Shown here: positions 34,154-47,100 of the stretch, piece by piece
How positions within the stretch are numbered: position 1 is the first letter of the stretch
How the letters are laid out: each line of letters starts with the position of its first letter
Assembly (NCBI GenBank): GCA_019055375.1
Contig: JAHQIW010000807.1
Coordinates: 248,001-312,000, forward strand
Direction: 5' to 3'
DNA: 64,000 nucleotides
From: Parelaphostrongylus tenuis
Lineage: Eukaryota; Nematoda; Chromadorea; Rhabditida; Metastrongylidae
Notes under the pieces: model-generated
The model's input: only the letters and a program-made list of their open reading frames with translations
Told to the model about the DNA's origin: nothing
Database searches by the model: none
Translations under genes and position numbers: made by a program

Positions 34154-35620
34154 TATAAGTTTGTCTCTAACGTGGCGTTTTCGGTCTGCATCGAAACCAT
34201 TTTTACAAATTCCAAAGGAGGCCGAAATTTTTTTTTTCGTGAATAGTAGCGCTAGTTTGTGGTTAGCAGATTTTGTTGCCTAGGTTTTGACTTGATGTTC
34301 TAATATGTTTCAAGAACGAGGGACTTACCCGCTCAAATAGCTCTTATCCATGATTTGTGCGCAGTTAGACTCGATCTGCATTTGATTAGTACATTGCGAA
34401 GTAGCAGACGCATCCTCACAAAGAACTAAAGTGAAGCATTTTACCAAATTATAATCACGACTCGTTCGCCTACCCATTATGGATCGCACGAAGGTTTGCT
34501 TCGTGTAACTAGATTTCCTCCGGATTGCGGTGATTCCTGAGAGTTATGCTTTTAGTTGAAATGCAAATTGTGAGTAAGGGTGCAATCGACCGTTTTGTCT
34601 TGAATGAGGTAATGACATGTGAAAAATGGACTTTTCAGTGCTGATATTCGAATTGGCTACACAGAGGTCCCTCTTCGTCACAGAAGACAGTGTGGGAATT
34701 CAGAACCACTGAACTTATCTAAGTGCTATCGCTTTATAACGACCTATTTTTCTTTATTTGCTCTTGTCGAAATTGTTTCCACGGCTTCTCTTGACCGAAC
34801 GAGGTTCTCTTATGGCTCAAACTTCAGCAAACACTTCTCACAAGCTTTTTATCTCAATAAACATTCGAATAAAGCAGCATGAAAAAATGAAGTATTACCA
34901 ATAGGTGATAGAAGAAACGAAGACCTGTGAACATTAAGGTCCTCATGTCTTATAGTAACTTAATCGCCTTTTTTGCTTTGCATTAATCGAGTCCGTACTG
35001 GTGAATCATTTTAGGCTTTAAATTTAATGATTAACAATTGAAAAATTTTCTGTCGTGTACGAAAAGACACCAGTAACGTTATGACATTCCTCTTTTTCTA
35101 GTGATAAAAATAGTCTTGATATTGAAAAGGATGAATTATGACAACACAAAATGTGATACTGAGTGTAAAGTGGAGTAGATTTTACCAAAAATATTGAGTG
35201 CCATTTCCATGTTTTGTTGAGACAGTTGTAGTTTATGGATTTAGTATATAAGTGTTAGTGGGGATTCATCCTTCGGACTAGTCCACTTCCGAACAAACAA
35301 ATCTATAGCCATGAAAATTTTCCATAAGGTTCAATGAAAGCCTCATTCATCCCAACAACCAAATGCTTTCAATGAGCCTTCTTTTAGATAACGATTCTAT
35401 AATGATATCTGTGCTTTGTAGCAGAACTCAACGTCTACTTGATCCAAGAAATCGGTGTAGCATGGAGTGCTACTAACGCGACTAACTTTTTTTATCGTGA
35501 GATTTGGTTGTATGTTTCATCTCCATTCAATATGAAGTGGCGTTACCTTGCGATTTTCTGCTCAGACATATATAAATGAAACCTCGTTAATATTTAGATT
35601 CATTAGACCATCGTTAAAGC

Positions 35621-35925
35621 GCATGTGGCGCTGTAGTTAAAGGTGCTCTGCGTCGCACACGAGGGCGATGGTTCAATCTCGCGCCTATGGCTCATCAAGC
35701 AATCCAGCCCTCTGTGAACGGCTAAATGATAGCGGACTGATCGCACACTTGTCTGCTAAGACAAGCCACATTGGTACAGCGGGAGGCCACCGCGAGTCAT
35801 TGTGAAGGCCACATGCATTCAATCGCCTCGAACGAAGGTAAAAATTGAAGGCGCTTGCATTCCGCAACCCTCAGGAAATCATCAGCGTCGAGAGCTTTGT
35901 CCTTTTCATCCTTTGAACATCGTTT
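35621..35925 (+). repeat. Family B SINE-like repeat, full length
   Basis: The head GCATGTGGCGCTGTAGTTAA and GATGGTTCAATCTCGCGC give box A and box B. The body includes GGGAGGCCACCGCGAGTCAT and the end carries GCGTCGAGAGCTTTGTCC. It aligns along its whole length with the copies at 39546-39850 (opposite strand) and 52262-52565. Confidence 0.75.
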
Positions 35926-37990
35926 TCCACAGTTTTATTAGAAGTGTCGTCAGAAAAATACAGGGCTTTTTTATAGCATACCGTATTGCGTTGTAATGAT
36001 TATCACTTTCTGCAACACATTGGTTGGATCTGGCGCCGTAGAACCTTCTAGATCTTCCATCTCTCCAGGGTTGATAAAACTATTCTACATTTGTTTAGGA
36101 AGACAAAAAATGATTCTGTACTTTGATAAATCGGCTTAAGTCATTGTAGAGGCTATATATGAGCTCTGTTACCTTTGTGATCTATCTGTAGTGAGCAGTG
36201 AAGACATTCAAAAGCACTGAATATTTCACACGTGCTACCGCTTTATAATGACTTATTTCTCTTATTTTTTTTTTGAATGACAGAAGAAATCATCATCATA
36301 ATCACTGAATTTTTCATGACGAATCCCTAAGAGTTGTTCAATGTCTAACTCTCTTTTTTCTCCTCTCTATCATTCTGTACAGAGTTAATAACCGTCAACT
36401 AGATGGCTCTTGTGATTCTTCAGATTCATCATCATAATCATTGCATTTTGTATTTCTCATAGTGCCCTTCTAAACGTAAAAAACCTTTCGTACTAATGGT
36501 AAATTTCCCGAGCTAAGGAAACTTGCCAAATGGGCGCTTTGAATACGTTTTGCACTATGGTGGTAATTAGTGAAGCCAGAAAACTGCAAACAATTTAGCT
36601 CTTGAGCTATAAAAGCCGGCCTCATTAAGCGCCTGCGGAAGTTTTTTCATTCACTGGAAAAGTTCACAATGTCATACTGTAAACCATTAATGCAAATAAC
36701 TCAAAAGTTGAAGAACTTACCACGGTGGTCCTTCGTAAGTTCGAAAATAACATTACAGGCTTATAGATTTCTAGAGCTTGTGTGGTAAATGAAATTAGCA
36801 GTCCAATAAGAAGAATTGCAGTTTGGGAAGAAACGAAAATGTCACATAGATAAGGAGAATTCTGGTTTATCATTAAGAAATCATTACAATGAGAAAAGTT
36901 GATTTAACGAAATGACGAGTCATTAGTTGGCTAGAAGAATCTAATATATAAAATAACACACTCCGTGGAGCAATCCCTTCGCATGTGCCATTTGTACGAT
37001 TCCTTAAGCTCTTTAGAAGTGACTGAATGTATGTTTGGTCAATACAAATGCTTTACAGAACTAAATCGATGTTTTGAACCAGTATTTATCACCGACAATC
37101 GACATCGCGAGAAGAAGAAACAAATGGAAAACATACTGGGGTTTGCACAATTCGTGAAGACGGACCGTACAAGTATACAAGTAGTAATATCCCGAAGAAT
37201 TATGATGTGCTAACCCTATGTATGAGATGCAAGGTGTTTCGTAAGGCGCTCTTGGCCACTGCACTGCAATTTGAACTATAGTGACGGAAATGTTTGGTGG
37301 CTTCTCTATTGAACACTGATCATACAAAGGTGAAGAGAAAGCTTCGCCTACTCAAACATTGCTTCCCCTCCAGTTGCATCGACAACATAAGACTTTTAGT
37401 TTCCAACTATCTATGAAGACACCGGAATCTAACTATTCAATTTTCATACGCTTCTCGGCTCTTCCACTGCCATTTGCGAATCTCGTGGTAACAGCAATGC
37501 ATATCGATTCTGCGTTATATGACACCATTTCGAAAGATGCGAGTTCGAGTCGACGAGAATAGAAACGAAAGAACCACACAATCGGAGGACTTCAAGTCTG
37601 TGATCGAAGTGGTATGGGGTGTCAGAATGCTATGCCGAGGTTACCACGTGTGAAAGTGGTACGAATGAGGTTCAATTGTTACTTCGAAGTCAACTATCAG
37701 CGCAAATATCGACTTCATCTTACCGTTGGGAAAAGCCTTGTGTAGTACAATGGTATTTTCATTACAAATTTTACACGAGTGCTTCATAGGAGGCTAAAAA
37801 TATTGAATCATTCATGAAGGTAGTGACTCGTAATGGTGACTTTTCTTTAAAATCAAAATCCATTATTTTGGACCAATCCAAAACCGATAGCACAAATTTC
37901 TGCAACTTGTCTGAAGGCGCCTTTCATCAATTTTACTTGCTTATAATCTATTTTTGTTTTTCATTTTTTTCTTTCCTCCATCTCCATTAG

Positions 37991-38148
37991 GGTCATAAAA
38001 GTTGCTATCAAGGAATCGCTTGCGTACTACCGTGGACTGGAGTATGGATTAAGGGCGAATGGGAATTCAACATAACTCAGCAGTCCCTTGGTCCGCTTGG
38101 CTCCTGTCGGTCGAAGCATAACGATCAGTACCTGCTTAGCAGTACCAC
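37991..38148 (+). CDS. Extracellular gene exon a (DUF7044-like start)
   Basis: It lies between CTCCATTAG and the strong donor GTGAGT. It contains CVLPWTGVWIKGEWEF, an N-glycosylation site (NIT), SLGPLGSC and NDQYLL. Cys and Trp spacing resembles the opening of DUF7044 proteins. An alternative acceptor (ATCAAG at 38012) would shorten the exon. It ends in phase 2. Confidence 0.7.
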
Positions 38149-41100
38149 GTGAGTGTAAACAGTACTATGAATGAGCGACTCAGTAAAGATTCCGTATAGA
38201 ATAATCCACAACATGGTTTTCTTTTTCTGGACCACAAAGTCCAGAAAGCGGCACAACAATGTAGACTGATTTGATAACATCCTGAAATAAAAAAATGGAT
38301 GTTGCTTCTAAACTTAATGATGATAAACTCATAAAAGTATGTCTTTTGCTTTCTTAGAGCACCGCTTTTGTTGTTTGCTGAGATCATTTATTTCAGAATT
38401 TTTTATTTTCGGAGAGGTCTCAACATAGTCGATTGGAAAGTATTGTTTGTTTGAATTGTTCGCTACCAGTAGAAGAAGAAAGTGTAGAATCTACTAAACT
38501 TTTCCAATCGTCAACCGCTTGTTATTCACACTGAATTGTTACTGGTTTTCATTTCAGAGTTCGCGGTGAGTGCTACCGATGTGTCATCGTGTTTCCTGTT
38601 CACTCCAACGTTTTACAATACAAAACCAGTAGGTGTTTTTCAAAATATAGAATTCTCCCATTATTACTAAAAATGGTCTATGCCATTTTGAAAAGCTCGT
38701 CACAGTAGATCAGTGGCACAAAGCTCTTAGGTTTCAAATCAAAATCAATTTTTACTTGATTGATGGCTTAGCCACTTCTGGGTAGCGATGAAAATAGTTA
38801 CTTGGACAAATGCTAAGCTGTATTCAAATCACTTTTGTGAAAGTGAAAATTTTTTATAAGCATCGAAGTGACTAGTGCTCTCCATCAGTCGGTGAACAGC
38901 CAACACAGCTATTAAAAAAAAAAAAATCGACCTGTAAATCAAGCTGTCGTTCATTGACTGGAGAACGATTTTGCCTTGTTGACTGCATAATTAGTGATTT
39001 TGTAGAAGTCAAATGCAAGCGATTAAACGAGCTGAATGAGGGTTTCATTCTCTCTGAACATTGATTCTCTACATCTCGATGGCCTTGGTATTGTAATCAC
39101 TTTTCATTGAGATTTCGGTTCAGATCGATAGGCTCTCTAATTATGAGAAAACTTCGATTAGTGTTGAGTGTGCACCCGAATTTTTAAATGTGTTTTGAAT
39201 GTGTTATATCCATAGTAGTGCTAAGCGAAAATTCAGCGAAACATTCTTCGGACTCTATAACAATTCAAAACGCGTTTGAGGCCTCCAGAGGCCCCATTGA
39301 GAGTGATCGCTGTCATATTTATCACGCTGAGTGCAGAATATGCTCTCTAGAGGATACAAGCAATTTTGCACTATCAATCTCACTACTCTACGGATATAGA
39401 AGTTATGGTAAAGGTCCTTGTGAATCATAAGTGTGCGGAAATGACCACCAGATATTATAAATCAGTAGTTCTTTTTGCTAAGCAGTTCCGAAGTGTTAAT
39501 AACAGCATTTACTGAATTTCAATGATATAATGCAATAATAAAAAGGACAAAGGATAAAGCTCTCGGCGTTGATCAATCCCTGAGGGATGCGCCATGCATC
39601 CATCTTCAATTTTGACTTCGTTTAAGGTGATTGAATGCATATCTGGGCCTTTACAATGACTCGCGGTGGCCTCCCGCTGAACCGAGTCAGTGCTGCTTGT
39701 CCTCCCAGATAAGTCTGAGACCTGTCTGGTACTAATTTACCGATCCTGGAGGGATGGATGACTTGGTGAGCTATGAGCGCGAAATCGAACCATCAATCTC
39801 GTCTGCGACGCAGGGCACCTCTAATCACAACGCCACATGCGCTCTTTCACAGTGCAATAATACAGTCTACTGATGTAGCACAAACTATACAATAATCGTA
39901 CAGTAGCTAAAACGTTTGGACAAATCGCCTTCTTCAGAGCCGTTTAGATGTTTACGGTCTACAATTCTTCACTGAAGAATAGCCGCTTGGAGTCAGTGTA
40001 AGAGTGAGGTTTTTTTTTCGAAGAAATCACATGAGAGCAGCACCCATCACTATGAGGTGATATAAAACTCAAGTCATATCTGTCCAAAAAAATCTCTCCC
40101 TCCAACTGACTTGCACCTAAACAAGTTCATGACTTCTGAAAAGCAGTCAAATCTGTGGTGATGATCAATCGGAAATCATTTTATTTGACCGCCTATTGCG
40201 GTGTTGTGATGTTACAATAAACCCAATGATGTAGAGTGGTGTGAAAAACGTTTGCGTCAGCCAGGACTCGAACCTAGATGTTACTCTTTCCGAGAGCATG
40301 TGCTAAACCGTTGCACCACCGACGCTCGTTTTGCCACTGCACTCCTTCTACGCTACAACGTGTTATCTGTCAACAGCCAACCGCCGACGTTGTGGCGGGG
40401 CAGTCATTATCGACATTGACCCCACTTTCTTTGGTAGTGCTTCATGGTGCTTCAGATGCCTTTTGTGAAGCGATAATATTTTCAGCTTCCAAATATCCGC
40501 ATAAACCGTCTTATACTCATATCCGGTACATGCCTAGTTCATTTCATAACTGCTTATATTTCGTAACTTGTCCTACGGTGTAGGAACAATTTAGCATCGG
40601 ACATTTGGTTTTGTAAATTCTATGAGATGACAAATGTGCTTTTGGTCCTTACGCTATTATTGCGCAATAAGAAGTCGGTAGCCTAATGTAACGTAAGAAA
40701 AACCGTCACAAGACTGAATATGACTAATTCGCATTTGCAGGCGTATTTCTGAAACGGCTGGTCATCAGGAAATAAACTTGAAACTTGCAACGGAAGCGAA
40801 GGGAAATGAGCTTGCGGGAAACGGTTTTGGTACTATAGTGATTCAATGAAAATCAGATTACCACAAAGAATGATTGCTTTGGAAATGTTATACCTAAAAC
40901 TTGGATATGATTATTGATTTTTTGCAAAGTGGCTCAGAAAACAGTTTGTTTCATCTATTCCTAGCTAGACTTTGATGAATTTCCATCGGATCACAAACGA
41001 TCTCTCAGTTAGTCAAAGTAAATGGTGACCAGTAATTTTACCTTCTCAGAAAGTTGAATAAACACAGAGACTTTTTCATTTTCATTAGTCATTTTCACTA

Positions 41101-44100
41101 GTAGACTTGAGCCATTTTCTGCATATAATCATCAATTTGCAAAATTTCCTACTTCGACGCAATTTGTACTAAATTTATAAAAGCTGTATATTACCAGATA
41201 TTGATAGGAGTACTTTTCAGTTTACCATTGCTATAGAATGGACCTCAGCATCTTGTCTCCATTTTCAAGAAAAAGATTCATTCACATTAGACGTGTTTCA
41301 TTCTTCAAGCGTAAAACTTTAGAAAATTCTAAAATATGGAAGAAAAAATTGAAAATTATAGAGTCAAATGGTAATCGAAATTGTAGACTAGGAGGTTTCC
41401 ATCATGTGATAAGGACGTTGTCGATTGCAGCTGCATAACAACTTGCCCTTTAGAGCTTCAAAATGCTTCTAGCGCCGTGAAAAGTAATTTACTGAAGCTC
41501 GAAAGTGATGATTTTACTCAAAGTTAATTCAACAGAAGGGCGTGATTTAACTGGATTTGATTCCGTGTTTACAAAATTCTTGTAAATTCCATAACTTTTC
41601 ACTGAGAAGTTTTGCTACAAATCTCCAGAGCAGCGATTCTTCTCTGCCCCATTGCTATCGTAAGTGAAGAGGAAATTGAGTTTATCTCATCCATCTCAGC
41701 AGCTATTCCTATAAATAGCATTGTAGTGTCTACGGAACGTTCAGTGTCGTGTCCGCAAACGTGATTGGCCAAACAGTAAGAATGTTGTCTTTGACCTCTT
41801 TGCTGTTTGAATAGATTGACTTCTTCAAAGTTTCCGTAGTTCAGCTTGATGTGAAGCTTTTACTCAAACCATTGGAGTTAATTTTCGGGAACGGACAGAA
41901 ATATTGTTGACTGCGATGCCAAGTAGTCACAGATTTCTTATTAGAAAGGTTTTTAGCAACTATGCTTTCTTCGTGTTTTTGTTAAATATAGGTTTTTAGC
42001 CTTGAAAAATCGGTGCATAGTTAATAGATGGAAGATATTTATGGAAACTTCACTGACCATTTGAAATAAAAACTGTAAAAGCTGTAGAGAAAACGCTAAA
42101 GCATAAGCCGCCTAAAAAACTAGTGAAAACTTTTCAAGAAGAAAATGTTGAGCATCGAATCTTCTATTCGAAATATCTCATCACTCTTTTCTTCTCTCTT
42201 GGGTTTTCGTCGCTGCAATTCTCAAAAACAGCTTAGACAGTTTACTGTTTAACACCTTGACGAACAGCCAGTCACGTTGTGACTGGATATTGCATTGAAT
42301 TTAGTATTCACTTCATATTCAGCAAATTTAAGGTCGCGGTGAATTGATTTCGCTAGGGTCATGGTTGTATCTTCCATCCACAAAGTGGGAAATGAACCTA
42401 AGAATGGTTTAAGGTACTGAAAACATGGTTCTAAATGACAGTGAGGCCCTAATGACCGGAGCGTGGATGTCGAAATCTATGCTCACAGCTCCCAAAGGTT
42501 TAACATAGCATGTGAATGGCTCAATGGAATGGTATAAATTTTTGAAAAAATTTCCAACTGTAACACGAAAATAGTCTTTTTGCATTTTTATTTTCATGTG
42601 TAATCAATGTAATGTAGTTCGTTTCAGCTCAATGTATCTTCGATTCGAGCATGACCATCGACCGATGTCGGCATCATTTCAGTGGCGATGCATCGATGCA
42701 CACACTTTTCAGAAGTAAGCCCGCGATTATTTAACTATTTTTTTATATTTCCCTTTGAACTAGAGACGTCAAAAACCATTGCTTGATAGGACGACCTATC
42801 GACAATTTTATGAGTACGACACTCCTCATTTGTGAATACTTCAAAGGCCGATGAAGATGAGTTATAGGTTTCTCATCAATACTCTTTTATTACTATGGAC
42901 GCTACATCTGTGTAGGGGTCCTATGATATTTAAATTAAGGTCACTTCTTTCTACGACTTGAACTTAATTTGTAATGGAAGTCAGTAATTCCAATTAGCGC
43001 TTTTAAAAATCACAAACCTTTTTCCGTAGCGCACAAATATCCCGCTTCGCCAAGATAGTATTGTAATATCCATGACTTTCCAATATAAATACAAGTCCAA
43101 ATTTTTGCTTTAGCGCTCATAATTCGGTCATAAAAATAAGCAAATGAACCTCATTTCGTCTAGCAGGACACGATGGTGTTCTCTAATGAGCTGCTTGTGT
43201 ATGCGACAGCTATTCTTTGGAACTCCAAAAATTAAAATTTCACCACTAATTTCTATTGAAATTAAACTTTTAATATTTTCAACTTGGATGGAATACTGCA
43301 TTAAAGGTACATATAAAATTGGTGCGATATTAATGCAAGGTTCCTTCTATAAATCTTGAAAATACTGAACTTTCGAGAAATTATCAGTAGTTTTCGTGCA
43401 CTCAGCTTCATCGTTCACGGATCTATGATGATCCAATACTTGTATCACTACTACGGCCTCCCAAAAATCTCTATATCATATCTGGTAAAAGCCTTCTGAA
43501 GCTTTCTGGGACAAAAAATCAAATCGATATATTCTGAAGCATTCTAGGCATAAAACATAGTGTATATCAAAAACTATCAGATAACTCAGGTGAAAAAAAA
43601 AGCTCCAGTATCTTCCGGTTAAAAAAAGAATTATTAGATAGCTCATCTATGGTCTCCATACTGACAAATTCTATACCATTTCTTGTTAACAATTTATTTT
43701 TCTTCAAGGAAAAAGTCAGAACATTATCATCTGAAATGTTTTTTTTTGCGACTATTTTTCAACACATGAGTGCTCCGACATTGACCTCGGCTCGTAAATC
43801 GTCGGTTTTCTGGCGCTTGAGATGCACGGCTAAAAAGAGTGATAATGGAGACGAAACGAGGAAAAAAGTGCTCTGTCTGCTCACTTACATTGTACATCCA
43901 TTAAGTCATCGTTTGAAATGCGAAACCGTCTCAAGAACGTAAGTAGCTCCGGCAGATGCATTAGCAGAGGGCCTTATTGATCAGCTCATGGGGGATGCAA
44001 TATCTAAGAAATGTACTACCTGTGGGATGCTGGTCGAAACAGAAATTCATGAAAACATACTGTCGCGCTGTTGGTATATTTAATACTATGGGTTCTGCTT

Positions 44101-47100
44101 ACATACTTAGCTAAGTAATTGGGAAGCCGAAAAAAGTACGGATCGATTCACTTAATCCGCTCTATTCACCACTGTGGTATTTATTTATGTATCTAGGTAA
44201 ATAAGGAGTAAGATGCTCAGAAACTGCAAATTATCAAAAAGAATTCAGTAACGTGATACAGAAGCAAACTGTGATATAGCGACGTGAAGAATTACAAAAT
44301 TCATCATTAACATCTTTCTAATGAATGCCCTCCTCACATCTCCAAGTTATTTTCTAACGAAAATACCCGTAAAGCGAATTATTGGGTCTGCTCATACGTT
44401 TTAGCATTATAGAAATAAACACAAATTTTTGAACCAGAGCTAATCAAAAATGACTAAGAACACTGTCCAAAGTATGCGCCATCAGCCTGAACACATTTCT
44501 GCCATCTCTCAGGCATTAAATCGGTAACGCTTTCCTCTGAATTTTCTAGGCTTTCTTTTGGCACCAAATTTGTCCATAGCTGTCGCATCATGGCCGCTCA
44601 ACGAAGCCTTTATCGCAAATTGCTGCTTTACTGTTACGATTTGAGACGCGATGAAGAGAGCGCCTTTGAGAAAGACATTATCCATGCAAAGGCACGATGA
44701 TTTGTGTTCAGGCTAACAGCGTTTCAGTTTTTTGCTGAGTTTCACAGTGAAGTCATAGGGCTGTGATACTGCAAGTACGGGCAAATTTGGTACAAAAAAA
44801 AAGCTGAGAAAATTTTGCACAAAGTGATATTGGTTTGCTGCCTGAGAAATGGCAAAAATGTGTTCAGGCTGATGAAGCATACTTTGAATAGTGTTGTTAA
44901 GCGATTTCAATTACTTTTGCTTCATAAATTTGGTGTTTGTTACTCTGATGCCAAGACTTATGAGAAGACTCAATATTCAGTGGCCTTGCTCTTTGAAATA
45001 AATAAAGAACTGTGTAATCCATAAAGTTGACCGTAGGCTAAATATACAATGAATGCGAGTTTTCCGTGCCACCACTGCATTGTTGCATCTGAGATAATTT
45101 CCCCTCTAGTGAGATGAGAAGATTCATTGATTGTCTCATGATTTCTTTTACATTTTAAGACTTCTCCCAATTTAGTTTTTATTCTTTGTGAAAATCAAAT
45201 AGCGAGCAATATAATCGCCATTATGGTTAATGATATGTAACCATGTGTTGAGAAACGACTGAATGTCTTCCTCCCAGAACGAATGAGGCTGTCGGTCAAA
45301 AAATTAGGTGAGGTCACTTTGCTGATTGTAGTCCCTGAATTTTTGCTTTCGCAGGTGTCGCTTTACGGTGCGGAAGAGATGACAATGCGATGAAACAATA
45401 TCAGGCTATAGGTGGATATGGTAACGTGGCTCAGCTTAGTTTCCCTAAAATGTGGCGAGTGGGCTTAGCAATGTGCTGCCTCATGCGTCTTTTTTTTTAG
45501 CACAGAAACTCTAAATCTCTTCAGGCGTTTCTTTCTCATTACCACGACCAATTTCCGAGGTTGCTCTCCGCACATCAGCGTTAACTGTCTGTTTGTTGTC
45601 AAGCAGTTCCTAAAATGACATGACTCGCCGATGCCAGGAAACCTAGTGCACAATCCTTCAAATATGGAATTTGGGTTTTCGCTGAGCTGCGAGTCTAAGT
45701 GTTAGTAACCTGACCTAGTATCTTCATATCCTACCACTATCTTAGTATTCTGTTCCCTGAATAAGGCTATTGAAACATTCTCCAACATATTATGGCCTTT
45801 CGGCAATATTCCGATTTGAAATGGAAGAAAAGCAATAAAACAATAGTACGAAGGAGATTATAGAACACATCAATATTCGAAAGTGTAGCTATCATGTTTC
45901 TTCCCAAATAAGATCATCTATGCAAAGGAGATGTGTTTCATTTGTCACGATGACCATTTCTGTAACCTTGATATAAAGGGTAAATACAGTGGTTCACTGT
46001 TAGATTGAAACCAGTTTGCACAAAAGCAGTGCCTTCTCAGTGCTCAACGTTACGGCGCCGGCGTCTTCTTCGAGATGATACGATTAGTTTCTTCACAATG
46101 AAAGTCGTAAGTTAATAGCAAAGATAAATGTGGACATTTTAGTTTGCTAAATAGCTAATCTACAATTCGATAACAGCACAGCGAAACAAGTTATTTGTCA
46201 AACAATGTAATCTTTTTGATTTTGAAACGTTCGCGCTGTTCGAATTATAATGTTTCACAAAATTCGATGCAAACGCAGAATTAAGGCCAATGAAAAAATT
46301 AGATACTTGTCATTACTGGTATTATAACATTTGTAAAAAAATTGTGAAATATATTTGTGTCTTACATCTAAAAAGCATATTGTATACTTAACCATTTGTC
46401 TTATGATAATTTAAATAATTTAAATAACAGATTTTAGTATATCTAAATGAATGTTGCGCTCAAAATCGCTCTGCTTCAAGAGATCAATCGTTCCGCTTCA
46501 TGAGTTTAAACGTGGGCAGAAGTTAGCGGAGGAAACTCAAAGTGAAGCAAGGCGTAGCACCAGAAATGAGCGCAAAAACGCGGAGCACACAGCTGCTGCA
46601 TGAGGTTTCATACCGCAGACGTAAGTTTCCATAGAGGATCGATGTAGACTCTCTAGAGATTATCTGCGGTGTTGTTGAGGCTAAGATGCATAATTTGACA
46701 GTTGCTCTTCTTCCGGAGCAAACTAAAGAGGAGAAAATCATGGTGAATGGATGCCGTATGGATTTAACGAGTGATAACTAGGTCGTCGTCACCATGTCCG
46801 TTCTGTGGTTTTTCATCACAAGAAAAACGGATAGTTCCTCCTCGATCGCATTATGGGATACTGTGAAAATTGGATCGTGTATGTCAGTCAACGCTGTTCA
46901 GTTTTGAAGATAAATTCGATAACAGCTCTTAAGCATTTTCCAAGGTTAAGTGATATCACAATTTATAATAGTGGTAAACCTTTTTACTAGATTTTGGACC
47001 GCTCAAACAAAAAGAGGATGGTCACGAAATGAATGAATTGCACGAAAAACGCAACGAATTTAATTAGGCAAGGCCAACAGAAGGGTTTTTGTCAAAATGT

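Larger units (their letters stand above)
25800..35600. other. Intergenic or unassigned stretch
   Basis: Apart from scattered tRNA-headed repeats and T-rich low-complexity tracts (for example 29110-29160), no supported gene was seen. Short open frames on both strands lack domains. 5' exons of the downstream extracellular-protein gene could lie here unrecognised. Confidence 0.4.

Noticed and set aside
43760..43943. Possible exon with a near-perfect GTAAGT donor in the extracellular gene
   Set aside because: There is no good acceptor, its end phase (2) does not fit exon d (needs 1), and it has no family motif.
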